Shown here: in pieces, positions 53,301-64,000 of the stretch
Position numbering within the stretch: the first letter of the stretch is position 1
Layout: every line of letters starts with the position of its first letter
NCBI GenBank assembly: GCA_012184525.1
Contig: WOFQ01000003.1
Span: 186,001 to 250,000, forward strand
DNA: 64,000 nucleotides
Direction: 5' to 3'
Origin: Xenoacremonium recifei
Lineage: Eukaryota > Ascomycota > Sordariomycetes > Hypocreales > Nectriaceae
Notes under the pieces: generated by a model
What the model saw: only the letters and a program-made list of their open reading frames with translations
What the model was told of the DNA's origin: nothing
Database searches by the model: none
Translations under genes and position numbers: made by a program

Positions 53301-56300
53301 CAATCGTCACATATACGGAAAGCTACGGCAGCACCTTTGGCACGACATACCTTGGCCGACCATGGTCCCAATACGCCATTGTTGTCTACTTGAACTCTTA
53401 CCTGGACCAGCATATCGCTGCGGCGGGATGGAACACTTGGTCATCCAGCGACACACGTACATCTGTAAGTTCTTATCGTGTCATCGCTCATTCTTTCACG
53501 ACTAACTCTGGTAGAACGTCCTCTTCGGTGAGTACAAAAACGTCGGTCCAGGAAACTGGACCTCGTCCAGAGCGTCGTTTGCCACGGAGCTTGACGCGGC
53601 CGGAGCTGCGGCATACTCACTCTCGAGCTTCATCGGAAGCACAGCTTGGTTGGATACGACTGCATACAACGCCATTCCTAGCTACAGCGTTGCCACGTTT
53701 GGGGATAGCGCGACACCAACTACCACTGACACTGAGTGGGAGCATCCAACCAGTGGAACTACTCCTCCATCTGGTGCCGTGCTTGTCTCGGTCGACGGCA
53801 GCATTGATGGCTCGTACAGCAGCCTCACTGACGCCCTTGCCAGCTTGCCTTCGGATTCCACCACGCAGATCATTTTCATGTACCCAGGCACGTACGAGGA
53901 ACAGGTCCCGACTATCAACCGTAGTGGCCCAGTCATGATTATTGGATACACGGAGAGTGATCCAGGCGCGACATACACCACAAATCAAGTCATTATCACA
54001 CAGTCTCGCGGTTTGTCCGTCAGCCCACTCCCAACTGGCCACAGCGATGCAGAGACAGCCACGATCCAGACCGCCAGCACGAAGATCGCCATGTACAACA
54101 TCAACATCATCAACTCTGCCAACCTTGACGGTTCTCAGTCCAGTTATGTGACTTTGGCTGCAAGCATATACGGAAACAAGATTGGCTTCTACGGGTGTCA
54201 ATTCATTGGATGGCAAGATACTCTGCTTACTGGGGCTACAACTGGTTACCAGTACTACGAGAGCTGCTACATTGAGGGTGCTATTGACTTCATCTGGGGC
54301 TACTCAAAGTCCTACTTCAAGGGCTGCACAATCGGAGCCAAGCGCAAGTCCTCCGCCATCACGGCCCAAAGCCGTGCTTCCTCTTCAGCCATTGGCGGAT
54401 ACATCTTTGACCAGTGTCTTTTCACCGCCGCTTCGGCCGCAACTGTTGATCTGACCGGCGCAGTCTATCTTGGTCGCCCATACTCTCAGTATGCCGTTGT
54501 GGTGGTCAAGAACAGTTATCTGGATGACATTATTCAACCGGCAGGCTGGAAGGTTTGGTCTACTACTGATCCTCGGACTGGTGCCATCACTTTCGCGGAA
54601 TACAATAATGACGGTCCAGGAAACTGGGGCAACAACTCTGCTGCAAGAGAGGGCTTTGGCTATGCTACGCTTCTCAGTAGCGATACATACCCTCTAGACT
54701 CCGTCATGGACAGCACTGACTGGATTGACATGACCTATTGGGACTCTATCCAGACTCCTGTACCGAGCACCACAACCCCTGTGACTACGCCAGTTGAGTA
54801 TGATGGAACGACGCCTCCAGCTGGAGCTCTCATTGTCTCTAAAGATACGATTGAGGGGCAAACAACGTACGAGACTATCCAGGCGGCTCTTGACGCTCTG
54901 CCTACGTCGAGCAAGACCACCGGTGTTATCTTCATTTATCCCGGCACGTACAACGAGCAGCTTGTCTTGAGCAAATCTGGCACTACCATGCTCCTTGGAT
55001 ACTCGACCTCTCCTCAAGATTATTCCCAGAACCAGGTTACGATCACCTACAACGACGGTGTTGACACACAATCGGACGCTTCCAACTCGGATTCGGCCAC
55101 GGTTTATGCTGGCGGAACCTACCTGCAGGCAGTCAACATCAACTTTGCCAACACATTCGGCACAACCGAAGAGTAAGCAAACATCATAAATGTAGCTCTT
55201 TGCAGCAGAAGCTAATCGTTACCAGTTATGCCTCGCTCGGATTTGGTGTCAAGAGCAGTAAGTATGCAGGCTTGTATGGCTGCCAGGTGTACGGAAATCA
55301 AGACGCGCTGTTGATCAACGGCTACCTTTTTGCCTCCAACTCGTACATCGAGGGTAACATTGACATGATCTGGGGTTCTGGTGCTGGATACTTCCTCAAC
55401 TCGACCATTGCCACAAATCGGGATGGTGTTTCTCTCACAGCCAGCAAGCGTGCTACGGACACTACCGCCGCCGGGTTTGTCTTCGATCAGTGTACCATCA
55501 CAGCAGCCGATGGGGCGTCGTACTCCAAGGTGTCCTTGGGTCGACCATGGAACGCATACGCACGTGTGGCTTACATTGAGAGTTATCTTGGATCTCTCAT
55601 TGAGGCTGCTGGCTGGGAAGACTGGAGCTCGTCGGATCCTAGAACCAGCGGTGTCATCTTCGGAGAACTTGGAAACACGGGCCCCGGTGCCTCGACCTCA
55701 GGGCGAGCTTCGTTTGCAACTCAACTCACCGATGCCGATGCCGCTCAATTCCAACTCGATTCATTCTTCGCCAGTACAGCTTGGATCAACACCACCTTTG
55801 TCTATGCTACGCCATTCGTTGCCTCTGCCATCGACGCCACTTCCAGCGTTACTTCATCTACTATTTCCAGTACCTCGACCACGTCTTCAATCACTAGTAC
55901 TACAACAACCAGCACTACGGTCTTTACTACCAAAGTGTCTACTTTGAAGGAGACTTTGTTCACTACTCTTACTGCTCCAGACGAGACTACTACCATTAAG
56001 AGCACATCCATTCTTGATATTGGCACGACAATCACTCCAGCCCCTTCCACTGTCACAAGCACATTGAAGAGCTCGACAACCCTTCTCAATACGGTTACGG
56101 AACAGGACACAACCATCACCGAGAAATCTACCGAGTTTATTGATGTCGGAACCACAATCTCCCCTGATCCGGAGACCGAGACCGAGTGGACGACAGTATG
56201 GGCCACGTCAGTTTCATCTATCGTGACTACCGGAAAGGATTCAACCGTGAAGGTAACATCTACCGCGACATCGTACGTTACGAGCACGCCCAAGCCAACG

Positions 56301-57221
56301 ACATACTCCACGATTCAAAGCAGCACAGTCTACAAGACTACAACGTCTAGTCCCAAGGCCGTGACCTTGAAAAGCACCTCAACTGTGACCAAGGGTTCTG
56401 ATGACGCCACGACTACCACAGCCAAGGCAGTGACTTCGTATATTACGCAGTACACTACATCAACCAAGACAACAAAGAAGACAACTACACTGTCATGCAT
56501 TCCTAGCAACACAGTGAAGAGAAGGGCTGAGTTTGGACCTTTACCAACCTTATCTGGCAACAACCTGCTCGTCGCTCGGGATCTAGAAGCTCGCGCACTT
56601 GACCTGGAGACGACGACCGTCACCGTGTCGTCAGTGTTCACCACAATAGTGAAGACCTCTACATTCACTCTTCCAGGTTCTACGTTGACAACAGAGCTTA
56701 TCACGACCAAGACTACGGGCAAAGCCAGCACCCTCAAGGCTTCCACGTCCACGGTTGTGGTTGTTTCGGGAACTACGAAATACCAGACCACGACGGTTCC
56801 CGGAAATACTGTGACGACGACGGTGATCTCGACAAAGGCCACTGGCAAGACCACCACCTTGAAGCCGTCTACAGTTGTCCTAACATCGCCGAAAACTACT
56901 ACCACGGTCATCAAGTCCACCATCACTATCCCTGGCACCACCATCACGTCGGTTGCAACGACAACTCGAAAGATCACGTCGATCCTGGATCAAAGCACTG
57001 TCACTGTGACCAAGGTCACTGTCCAGACTTCGGTTGAGACTGTCACGCTTCCCACATCCACCATTACCAGCTGGAATACCGTTACAACGTCTTTGAAGCC
57101 ATCAAGCACTGTGACGGAGAGTCCTACGGTAACCAAAACAACGACAGACAAGGTGACTGCTCAGTTTACCAGCTGGGCCACTGTAACGTCAAAAAGCGCA
57201 AAGGCTTGTCCGACGAGTTAG
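50320..57221 (+). CDS. secreted five-module pectinesterase-like protein with Ser/Thr-rich tail
   Basis: Four exons (introns 50393-50483, 53465-53514, 55173-55225) give 2235 residues. An N-terminal signal peptide (PWLVLSFHGLAALAQT) indicates secretion. Five CE8-type right-handed beta-helix modules follow; fungal pectin methylesterases normally have one. Catalytic sites, with QDTL, DFIWG and LGRPW as reference: module 1 has none; module 2 QGTL (about 557), DFVWG (579), LGRDY; module 3 QDTL (898), DFIWG (921), LGRPW (980); module 4 QDTL (1250), DFIWG (1276), LGRPY; module 5 QDAL (1595), DMIWG (1616), LGRPW (1674). So modules 3-5 look active, 2 lacks the acid/base Asp and 1 is dead. Ser/Thr linkers separate modules. 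Residues from about 1767 are TTT/STV-rich with repeated PG(S/N)T blocks, typical of glycosylated wall stalks; no clear GPI signal. Role: demethylation of plant pectin. Confidence 0.92.
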
Positions 57222-58101
57222 AAAGTTTTAGTTTTAGCACATTCTACGTATAGTTAATAGATTGTTTCTTTGCTTTTCTGCACTTCTAATCTGAGTGCTA
57301 CTTCTGTGATGCATGATTTACTTTCTCTCACCACAGGGATTACCGTCTGAGACAATAAATAGCCCACATCAAGTTTAGATGAGATGAGGGATAAAGATCT
57401 GGGTCAGGGAGAGGGAACTGGGCCATAGATAGGGCTCAAGGTTAGGTAAAGGATTAACGGTTTGTATAAGGCTTCGGATAGATATGAGGATTAGCTTATA
57501 TGGAAGGGATCTATTATCTAGGTAATAAAGCTCTTAAAACTAAGGTAGACCAGCTCTGCTCAGAGACGTTGCGCCGATCACCTCAAATGTTGTTTCTACC
57601 GGTCAATTGCGCTCAAGTCTTCTGATACAATGATCGGCTGAGACACGAAAATTCTTCTTCGTCGTCGCAACCTGTCGTAGAATCCAGAAGTATAATAGGC
57701 ACTGCCGAAGGGCTGCGTCTTTGCTGCTACGTTCAGGGTCTTCTGTCGCGAGCGGCACAGATAACCGAGGAAAACGAGAAATTAGCAATTATGGGGGTTC
57801 CCAGAGCATATACCGGACACTGGCTGACGGCCGACGAATTGGAGACACCATTCTGTGTTTGGGGGCCAACGAGTAGTGTGGTAGCAGTGAAACTGTTGGG
57901 AAGACGTTGCCTGCTCTCATTCGACGACCAACCGCCCTCACCTGACGCCTTGCATGAGCTGCGCCCCCAAGGTTGGCACCAAAGGCGCCAAGGCAGACAG
58001 CTTTTGAAGACTTGCACTTTTCTTTTCTTTTTTAAAAACCCCGCCCTTGTCAATCTTTGTTCTCTTTTTTTCCCTCAACCGAGTCGATCTCACGACAACA
58101 G
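57222..58101. other. intergenic
   Basis: 57360-57490 has GATGAGGGATAAAGATCTGGG-like sequence that distantly resembles the minisatellite units. A CT-rich stretch at 58017-58080 lies directly upstream of the NACHT gene. Confidence 0.4.
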
Positions 58102-61100
58102 ATGGCCGAGGCAGTCGGACTCGTTGCGGCCGCCGGCCAGTTCCTTGAACAAAGCATAACACTCGTCAAATTAACCAAAGCTCTCTGCGACAAGATCAAG
58201 GATACTCCTAAAGAAGTCGAGAAAGGGCTGCAAGACCTCGAGGCTCTGCGAACAATCGTCGAAGACATCAAGAATTTTGCTACAACCCAGATCCAGAATT
58301 CTCGGCGCGATAGTTCAGAGTGCTTTGAGACAACTATCATCAGCTGCAAGGCTATTATCAACGACATCGTCTCCATTTTCAGTGATCTGAACTTCAAAGA
58401 AACAGATCCCATTCATCACAAGACGTGGAAAGCTATTGGAGGGTTATCGAAGCAATCTGAAATCCGCGAGTCATTTCAGAGACTGGGAGAGCTAAAGGCT
58501 ACACTATCGTTGCAGTTACAGCACAAGGGCCAGTGAGTATTTACAGTCGTCATCCAATCCTTTGCGACGCGATTTTCCTCCCTTCCCCCCTCCCCCTTCC
58601 AATTATCATAACCTTAGCGGAGCTGACCACCTCACAGAACCCAGAATCACGGATACTTCCAAGCGTTCAACGCCAAGCTAGACCGGATCGAAAACGCTGT
58701 ACAACCTGGCAGTAACGAGGAGAAATGTCTCCAGGGCCTTTTTGTTACCGACCCCCTTGCCGATCGAGATGGGCTCATCACCGCTAAAGGCCAAAGGACG
58801 ACGGGCACATGCGAATGGGTGACGACAACGAAAGAATACCAAGAATGGCAGCATCCTCAATCTGGATCGAGTCTGCTCTGGATATCGGGGCCTCCCGCGA
58901 AAGGGAAAACAATGATATCCATTTTTTTGTCCCAGCTTCTGGAAGAATCGAAGAAAGATTCGACTGTCATCTACTTCTTCTGCGACAACAAGGTGTCATC
59001 CCGCAACTCGGCAACAAAGGTTATCCGGGGACTTATGTTCCAGCTTATCTGCAAGCATAGCCACTTGGTCACACACGTCATGTCTTCGTGGGAGGTGCAG
59101 TGGAACGCTCTTTTCGACGAAAACTCCTTTGAGAGCATCTGGAGGATCTTTTTCTCAATGTTACGAGCTCTTGAGGCCGACACAATTTACTGTGTGATCG
59201 ATGGCCTAGATGAGATTGACGAGACCCTGAACTCATTCTTGCTCAAATGGGGGGGTATGTTCCAGTCAAAAGCTTCAGAGATGCCGCCATGCTTCTTCAA
59301 ATCAGTCATTTTGAGCCGGGAGCATCCTCTCTGTCTTCCGGAGAATCTCTCGTCCTTTCCGCGAATTAGAATTAAAGAGGTTGATAAAGACATTGGGCTT
59401 TACATTAGCGACCGAGTGGGCCGCTTAGCGGAAAAGAAGGGAATATACGGCGAGCCACTCCATCACCATATCGAGAAGACTTTTAAAGAGCGAGCCACCG
59501 GCACATTCTTATGGGTCAGTTTCATGGCTGAGGATCTCGAGGGTAAAACTATTGACCAAATCGAGGCATGCCTCGACACACTCCCGTATGGACTGAACGC
59601 TATCTACCATCGAATCTTATCTCAGATAAAAAGCGCCAACAAACCAATAATCGCCAAGATGCTGACCTGGATCACCCTCGCTGTCGAGCCACTAGAGATC
59701 TGTCAGCTATGCGAAGCTATCCAAATCAGTTCGACGACCAATTTGTCGAGAGTACAGCTCTGTTTGAGCTATGTGAAGAGTTGTGGGCATTTGCTCCAGG
59801 TACTTCCATGGCCAAGGCAAAATGCAGACGGGAATGCGGATGCCAACGATAAAGTTACTCTTATTCACCAAAGCGTCAAGGATTTCTTACTGGATCCCTC
59901 TCTCGACAGTCTCGATTTCGCTATTGACGAAAAGCAGAGTCATGCAGAAATCTCAAAGCGTCTATTAGAAATTGTTTCAACTGTATGCTACTATGAGACA
60001 GACGTCAGCCTGACGTATTATGCGGCTCGGCACTGGGACGATCACATGCGGGCCCTAGGAGATGACTGCCTCCTCATAGTCGACTCTGTGCCTGGTTTTT
60101 TTTCGGCATCGTCGAAAGCCCGAAATGACTGGTGGAATTACATTTTCCCTTATCTAGGGCGTGCATCCATGACTCAGCTCGAGATGGCTTGCTTCACGGG
60201 TCTGTTACCTCTCGTCCGGCGTTTGCTCCGCAAGACCTCGCTCAGCGGGTTCATTCATGGAAGAAAGATAAACAAAAAGTCTAGCTCTGGACAGTTCACG
60301 CCGCTACTTCTGGCAACGATGAAGGGACACGACAGGATTGTAAAGCTGCTGCTGGACAAAGGGGCGGATGTCTCTCCCAAGGTGTCCATCAGACGTTTGT
60401 ATTTTACTAGAATTGGAGTTCCAAAGGCAATTATCGGGTTCCGGAATCTCAGTGCTCTTCATATAGCCATTTTGTGGGAGCGACTAGAATGCTGGAAATT
60501 GCTGGCTTCTTCAAAAAGCGGCATCAAGGCCATCGAGGAGGACGCCTGCCTGGCTCAGACCCATGGTCAAGAGTGCTTACTACGGGCCGCCGTAAAAGTT
60601 GGAGATGAAGCTTTGTGCGAAACTCTACTAGAAACGTATCATTACGATGCTGCCAAGATCACGGACGGAGCCGGCAACAATGCATTCTGGTGGGCTGTAG
60701 AAGACGGCAACCTTGACCTCGCACGCAAGTTGCTGAACCGCTGGAAGGTTAGCTCTCTACCGCATAGCAATATTGTCAATGTGGTAGGTAGATGCACACG
60801 AATAGGGGCCATTGCACCAATGCTTCACTTTCTCTCGGACGAAGTTGGCATAGATATAAAGGGTGCCTATGAGAACGGCAACACTGTTCTACATTGCGGA
60901 GACATTCTTGTATCAACTCTAAGGCTATATTTGTTCATGGGTGCCGATCCAAGTATCTGCAACAGCGAGGGCCAAACCATCTTACATATGGCACCTTTAT
61001 TCTTGAATCACGAGTTTCTGTGGTTAGTTTTGCAGAACGGCCGAGTCGACATCAACGCCAAGGACGATTACGAATATACCCCGATGGCCAGGATGCTTCA

Positions 61101-61374
61101 AGAGGATTGCAAACATTTCTGGTCCACAAACGGACTGAATAAGAGAATGGTGTGTCTGTTAGACTTTGGAGCAGATCGAAACCTCGTCGATCAATCTGGA
61201 CGCACAGCAAGGCAAGTCGCTCAAGAGCTTGAGCCAGAGCCCAAACAATTTCTTGATCCCCCTGTAATGGGACGGACTTCCGATCTGCTGAAGAATTACA
61301 CAACGGTCCCAATCAATCCAACAGCCATACGACATCATTTTTGGGACGAGGAAAGTGAAGGGCTTCAAAGATAA
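58102..61374 (+). CDS. NACHT-ankyrin NLR-like (STAND) protein
   Basis: Two exons (intron 58533-58637) give 1055 residues. The N-terminal 140 residues form an alpha-helical domain (MAEAVGLVAAAGQFLEQ, LTKALCDKIKDTPKEVEKG) like the SesA/NACHT_N domain of fungal STAND proteins. The NACHT domain has Walker A GPPAKGKT (about 227-234) and Walker B YCVIDGLDEID (about 327). A winged-helix region follows (FLWVSFMAEDLE, LPYGLNAIYHRIL, LIHQSVKDFLL). From about residue 685 there are degenerate ankyrin repeats (TPLLLATMKGHDRIVKLLL, DKGADV, LHIAILWERLECWKLL, LHMAPLF). Family knowledge: such proteins take part in non-self recognition and regulated cell death. The frame is clean, so probably functional. Confidence 0.9.
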
Positions 61375-61632
61375 GGTAGTATTCAATTTGAGCCGCCAGA
61401 TATGTGTTGCCCTTGAAACCATCTACTAATGAAGGTCTACCTAAGGTACTCCCCGTTAAGAATCCTCATCTCTAATACCCATTCACGATCCTCATCCATA
61501 TCCATAGTTTGTGTCTGTAGCGCTCGCCCATAACCCTCAACCCCATCCTCGATCCTCATCTTCATTCCCAATTCTGGGCTAGGAATCTTTGTGTTTACCT
61601 AAATCCTCTTTACATAAGAGCAAGTTTAACCG
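61375..61632. other. spacer with degenerate GATCCTCATC repeats
   Basis: ATCCTCATC occurs several times at 61450-61565, a weak relative (other orientation) of the minisatellite units in the left half. Confidence 0.4.
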
Positions 61633-62029
61633 ATGAGTAAACTGTCCGATAACGAGGACATTGGTGAACCTAGAGACTCAAAGCGAAGGAAAAGAATAGT
61701 CACGATGATGAAACTGCACGGGCTTTCATCAGGAAGCGTTGGTCAAGCCGATGAGAACATACAACGAGAATATGTGCCGATGTACAGAGACTACTATAAT
61801 GAGGGAACGCGAATAACCACCGGACCAAGACATCATGAATCAACAGAAGAAACTTTTTGTCATTTAAAACGAAAGCTGGATCCATTACACGGACATCATT
61901 AAGCGTACCATCAGTTCCATTACAATTATTGCATCCCATCAGACCCCCGAACCAGAACTCCACGAGGCGTGACTGGAGGCTCTCGCCATCATCCGCAGCG
62001 CGCGCCGACACCGCCGCGACCGTCTATAG
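61633..62029 (+). pseudogene. unidentified small gene, frameshifted
   Basis: ATG 61633 opens MSKLSDNEDIGEPRDSKRR and runs 89 codons. About eight codons before the stop the reading passes to another frame (IKRTISSITIIASHQTPEPE, then HEA-stop-LEALAIIRSARRHRR). Both parts look coding. The end resembles the end of the broken gene at 26815-27181 in being an amphipathic, Arg-rich helix. Family unknown. Confidence 0.35.
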
Positions 62030-62238
62030 CTCCAACGATACCGGAAACGTCCAAGGTGATGCAGAAAAATGATCTATCGGAAAGTTGAATGCGTCGGGAG
62101 CAAAATCTGAAAGAGAACGACTTTTCGAAGTAAAAATAAGAAAATGGAATCGCCACCAGCGAGGCCAGGGATAGGCTTATCCATAAGCTATGCCGTCCTC
62201 GCTCGTTTATTGTTGTTTGTCGGAGCGTGTCTGTCGCA

Positions 62239-64000
62239 TCATATGCTCAGAAAGTTCACGTCCGAGATGCTTCTATGCCGTTTGTGGCCGTTGTCGCCCT
62301 GATTAGAGGCTTTGCGCTTAGCCGAGACGGACTCGAGAGGGCTGCGTGAGAGGTCGCCCATCTGCTTCTTCTGGCGCCGCATGGGGGTGAGCGGTACTGC
62401 GGCAGTATCGAAGCGGTCCGACTTGAGTCCCTTGAGCGCTGTGTAGTTGTAGGGCCCGCTGAATGCGAGCGAGTCGTGGGTGGCTTGGTTACTGAGGATC
62501 AACTGCTGGTTGATCTGGTTGCGGCGGAAGGCCGTCACTGTCTGGGAGTTGAGGTGAGACAGGACGTCGTTCTCGCTGGAAGCTGTGGTCGGCCTGATTG
62601 CCGATGACGGCCTGGCCTCCTCGTCATCCTCTTCATCCGATGAGGCACCCATCGTGAGGAAGTCCTCAAAGTTGAGGTGCTTCTCGCACTCATCTTCATC
62701 ATCGGGTGTGCTTGAAGCGCTTGAGCCCTCGTCGACCGCGTTCATTTCCATGTCATAGGGGAAGAAAGCCTCGGCAGGTCCCATGGATCCGTTGGCAAAG
62801 TCACCAAAAGTTGCTGGAGAGAACATGGCGCTCAACATCAGGTTGGCCGAATTGCTGAGGATTGGAGACGACTGCTCTTCAATCGCCCATGGAATGTTGA
62901 ACTGCTCGGGTGACAAGTCGAGCTGGCGTCGACGGTGAGGGGTGAAAACAATCATTTTGTTCATCTTGGGGTCCCAGACGGCGATTGGTTTCTTGTCAGA
63001 GCGGTCAAGGTTGACACGCCCGCTGCGCGGTTGGCCCTGCTCAGTCTTCACCGGGCAATCCTCATCCGAGTCGGTAATGTCGCTCATGGCGTTGGAGGGT
63101 CGACGGATCTTTCTCCGGGTCACGGGCTCCGGGATGTCTTCGTCCTCATCGGTGGTGTCGCCGTCCGCTGGGGTGACATGTGTTAGCATAACCAAGGACA
63201 CGAGTCCTGCGTGGCGACAGGACTCACTCTCATAGCCGTCGAGCTCCAGATCGTGGGACTCCTCAAAGACCGGCACGGATGGGGATGTAATGGTGTGCAA
63301 GTGTACGGGTTGCGGGGTGGCCACCGGTGTCTCATCATCAAGGAGCTTGCCAATGATGGCCTCGGCATCCGAATCTTCCTCAGTGTAGGGGTCGTGGTTG
63401 AAGTCCCAGAACGAAGCGGATCCCGATGAATCATCCGGGTCATTCTCGATTTCGCGACGGAAAGTTGAATCAAGGGAAGCTTGGGGAACAAAGAGATCGG
63501 GGAACATGTCGGCATGATCCTCGACATCCGTATCGGTGGAATCGGAGTCGCTGGGGGAGTCTGCAAAATGGACATGGCGCTCGACAGTTGGTGTATCGGA
63601 CTCGACAAAGCCAGCCTGCTGCAGAAAATCGGAAATTGAGCCCTCGTCTACCTCTGACATTATGCCAGCCCAACTACCATCCTCGTAGTGGTCAGTGTTG
63701 GGAACGGCTTCATCATCGTCTTCGTCGTCACCGTCTTGGTCGTCGTCTTCGTCGTTATCATCTTCGTCGTCAGACTGGAAAAGCGGCCGAGGAGCAGGCG
63801 GAGTTGCGACCTGCGCCTCTTGCATCATGTTCTCCTCCTCGGCCGCTGCAACATCTTCCTCGTCGTCATCGGATGAGTCGCTTATCTCGTCGACGGCTGA
63901 GTAGCCAGAGTCATCGGAGAGGTTGAGGGACGATTCGGAGGTGTCGGAGACCCTTCGGCGGCGGCTCTTGTTGGCCTTGACCGGGGTCGTGGGATTTTTT
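62239..64000 (-). CDS. acidic CRF1/IFH1-like nuclear protein, C-terminal part (runs off right edge)
   Basis: The frame is open to the window edge (TTPVKANKSRRRRVSDT is the first visible part), with one intron (63168-63227; GTGAGT, GCTAACA, CCCCAG). About 566 residues are visible. Features: a basic RRRR patch, Ser-rich LNLSDDSGYSAVDEISDSS, very acidic runs of Asp/Glu, a SWAGIMSE motif, then VWDPKMNKMIVFTPHRRRQL and a C-terminal RRQKKQMGDLSRSP and KRHRSISDV. The layout (acidic ISDS segment, then W-G motif) resembles the CRF1/IFH1 family of ribosomal-protein-gene coregulators. The identification is moderate. It is the only gene of the right edge and looks conserved and intact. Confidence 0.6.
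   Translation of the reverse strand, partial: KNPTTPVKANKSRRRRVSDTSESSLNLSDDSGYSAVDEISDSSDDDEEDVAAAEEENMMQEAQVATPPAPRPLFQSDDEDDNDEDDDQDGDDEDDDEAVPNTDHYEDGSWAGIMSEVDEGSISDFLQQAGFVESDTPTVERHVHFADSPSDSDSTDTDVEDHADMFPDLFVPQASLDSTFRREIENDPDDSSGSASFWDFNHDPYTEEDSDAEAIIGKLLDDETPVATPQPVHLHTITSPSVPVFEESHDLELDGYESESCRHAGLVSLVMLTHVTPADGDTTDEDEDIPEPVTRRKIRRPSNAMSDITDSDEDCPVKTEQGQPRSGRVNLDRSDKKPIAVWDPKMNKMIVFTPHRRRQLDLSPEQFNIPWAIEEQSSPILSNSANLMLSAMFSPATFGDFANGSMGPAEAFFPYDMEMNAVDEGSSASSTPDDEDECEKHLNFEDFLTMGASSDEEDDEEARPSSAIRPTTASSENDVLSHLNSQTVTAFRRNQINQQLILSNQATHDSLAFSGPYNYTALKGLKSDRFDTAAVPLTPMRRQKKQMGDLSRSPLESVSAKRKASNQGDNGHKRHRSISDVNFLSI

Noticed and set aside
55802..56977. long reverse-strand frames (169 and 215 codons) rich in Val
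   Set aside because: They are shadows of the Thr/Ser-rich repeat of the pectinesterase tail; ACC/ACT codons read as GGT/AGT and Val on the other strand.
63426..63926. 166-codon forward frame, Arg-rich
   Set aside because: It is the antisense of the Asp/Glu-rich coding run of the CRF1/IFH1-like gene.

Overview
The window looks like nuclear DNA of a filamentous ascomycete (Pezizomycotina, probably a Sordariomycete). Genes carry 48-107 nt GT-AG introns with CTAAC/GCTAAT branch points. There are Zn2Cys6 and C2H2 regulators, a NACHT-ankyrin NLR-like protein and a multi-module pectinesterase. No rRNA gene, CRISPR array or bacterial operon is visible. Exon structures below were built by hand; for each intron-containing gene called intact, the exon lengths sum to a multiple of three.

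Left half (about 1-32 kb): a repeat-rich, gene-poor, accessory-like compartment. It opens with the 5' end of a normal Prp43-type DEAH helicase, a decayed GH31 glycosidase and a tRNA-Arg(CCG). It is then filled by members of a few dispersed families, intact and broken: (i) proteins with an RRM-like fold followed by an Ala/Pro-rich exon (four intact, three relics); (ii) proteins built of an Ala-rich 'NAPIHH' repeat; (iii) a C2H2 zinc-finger family, all copies broken; (iv) divergent Prp43 paralogues, one intact but with a ruined Walker A motif and one pseudogene; (v) several unidentified broken families present as pairs. Seven short tRNA-like, SINE-type elements lie here, each directly 3' of one of these genes and in its orientation. 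A 19-bp minisatellite and related arrays lie upstream of the C2H2 copies. AT-rich tracts and a possible solo LTR complete the picture.

Middle (33.2-48.7 kb): a compact set of intact genes that reads as a catabolic cluster for an aromatic ketone, ester or phenol: Baeyer-Villiger monooxygenase, HSL-type esterase, Zn2Cys6 regulator, alpha/beta hydrolase, class III CoA-transferase, intradiol (catechol/hydroxyquinol) dioxygenase and phenol-hydroxylase-type flavoprotein. A plausible order is ketone to ester, ester to phenol or hydroquinone, hydroxylation to catechol or hydroxyquinol, then ring cleavage. No maleylacetate reductase is visible.

Right (50.3-64 kb): a 2235-residue secreted protein with five tandem pectinesterase modules and a long Ser/Thr-rich tail, a NACHT-ankyrin protein, one degraded short gene, and the 3' part of an acidic CRF1/IFH1-like protein running off the right edge.
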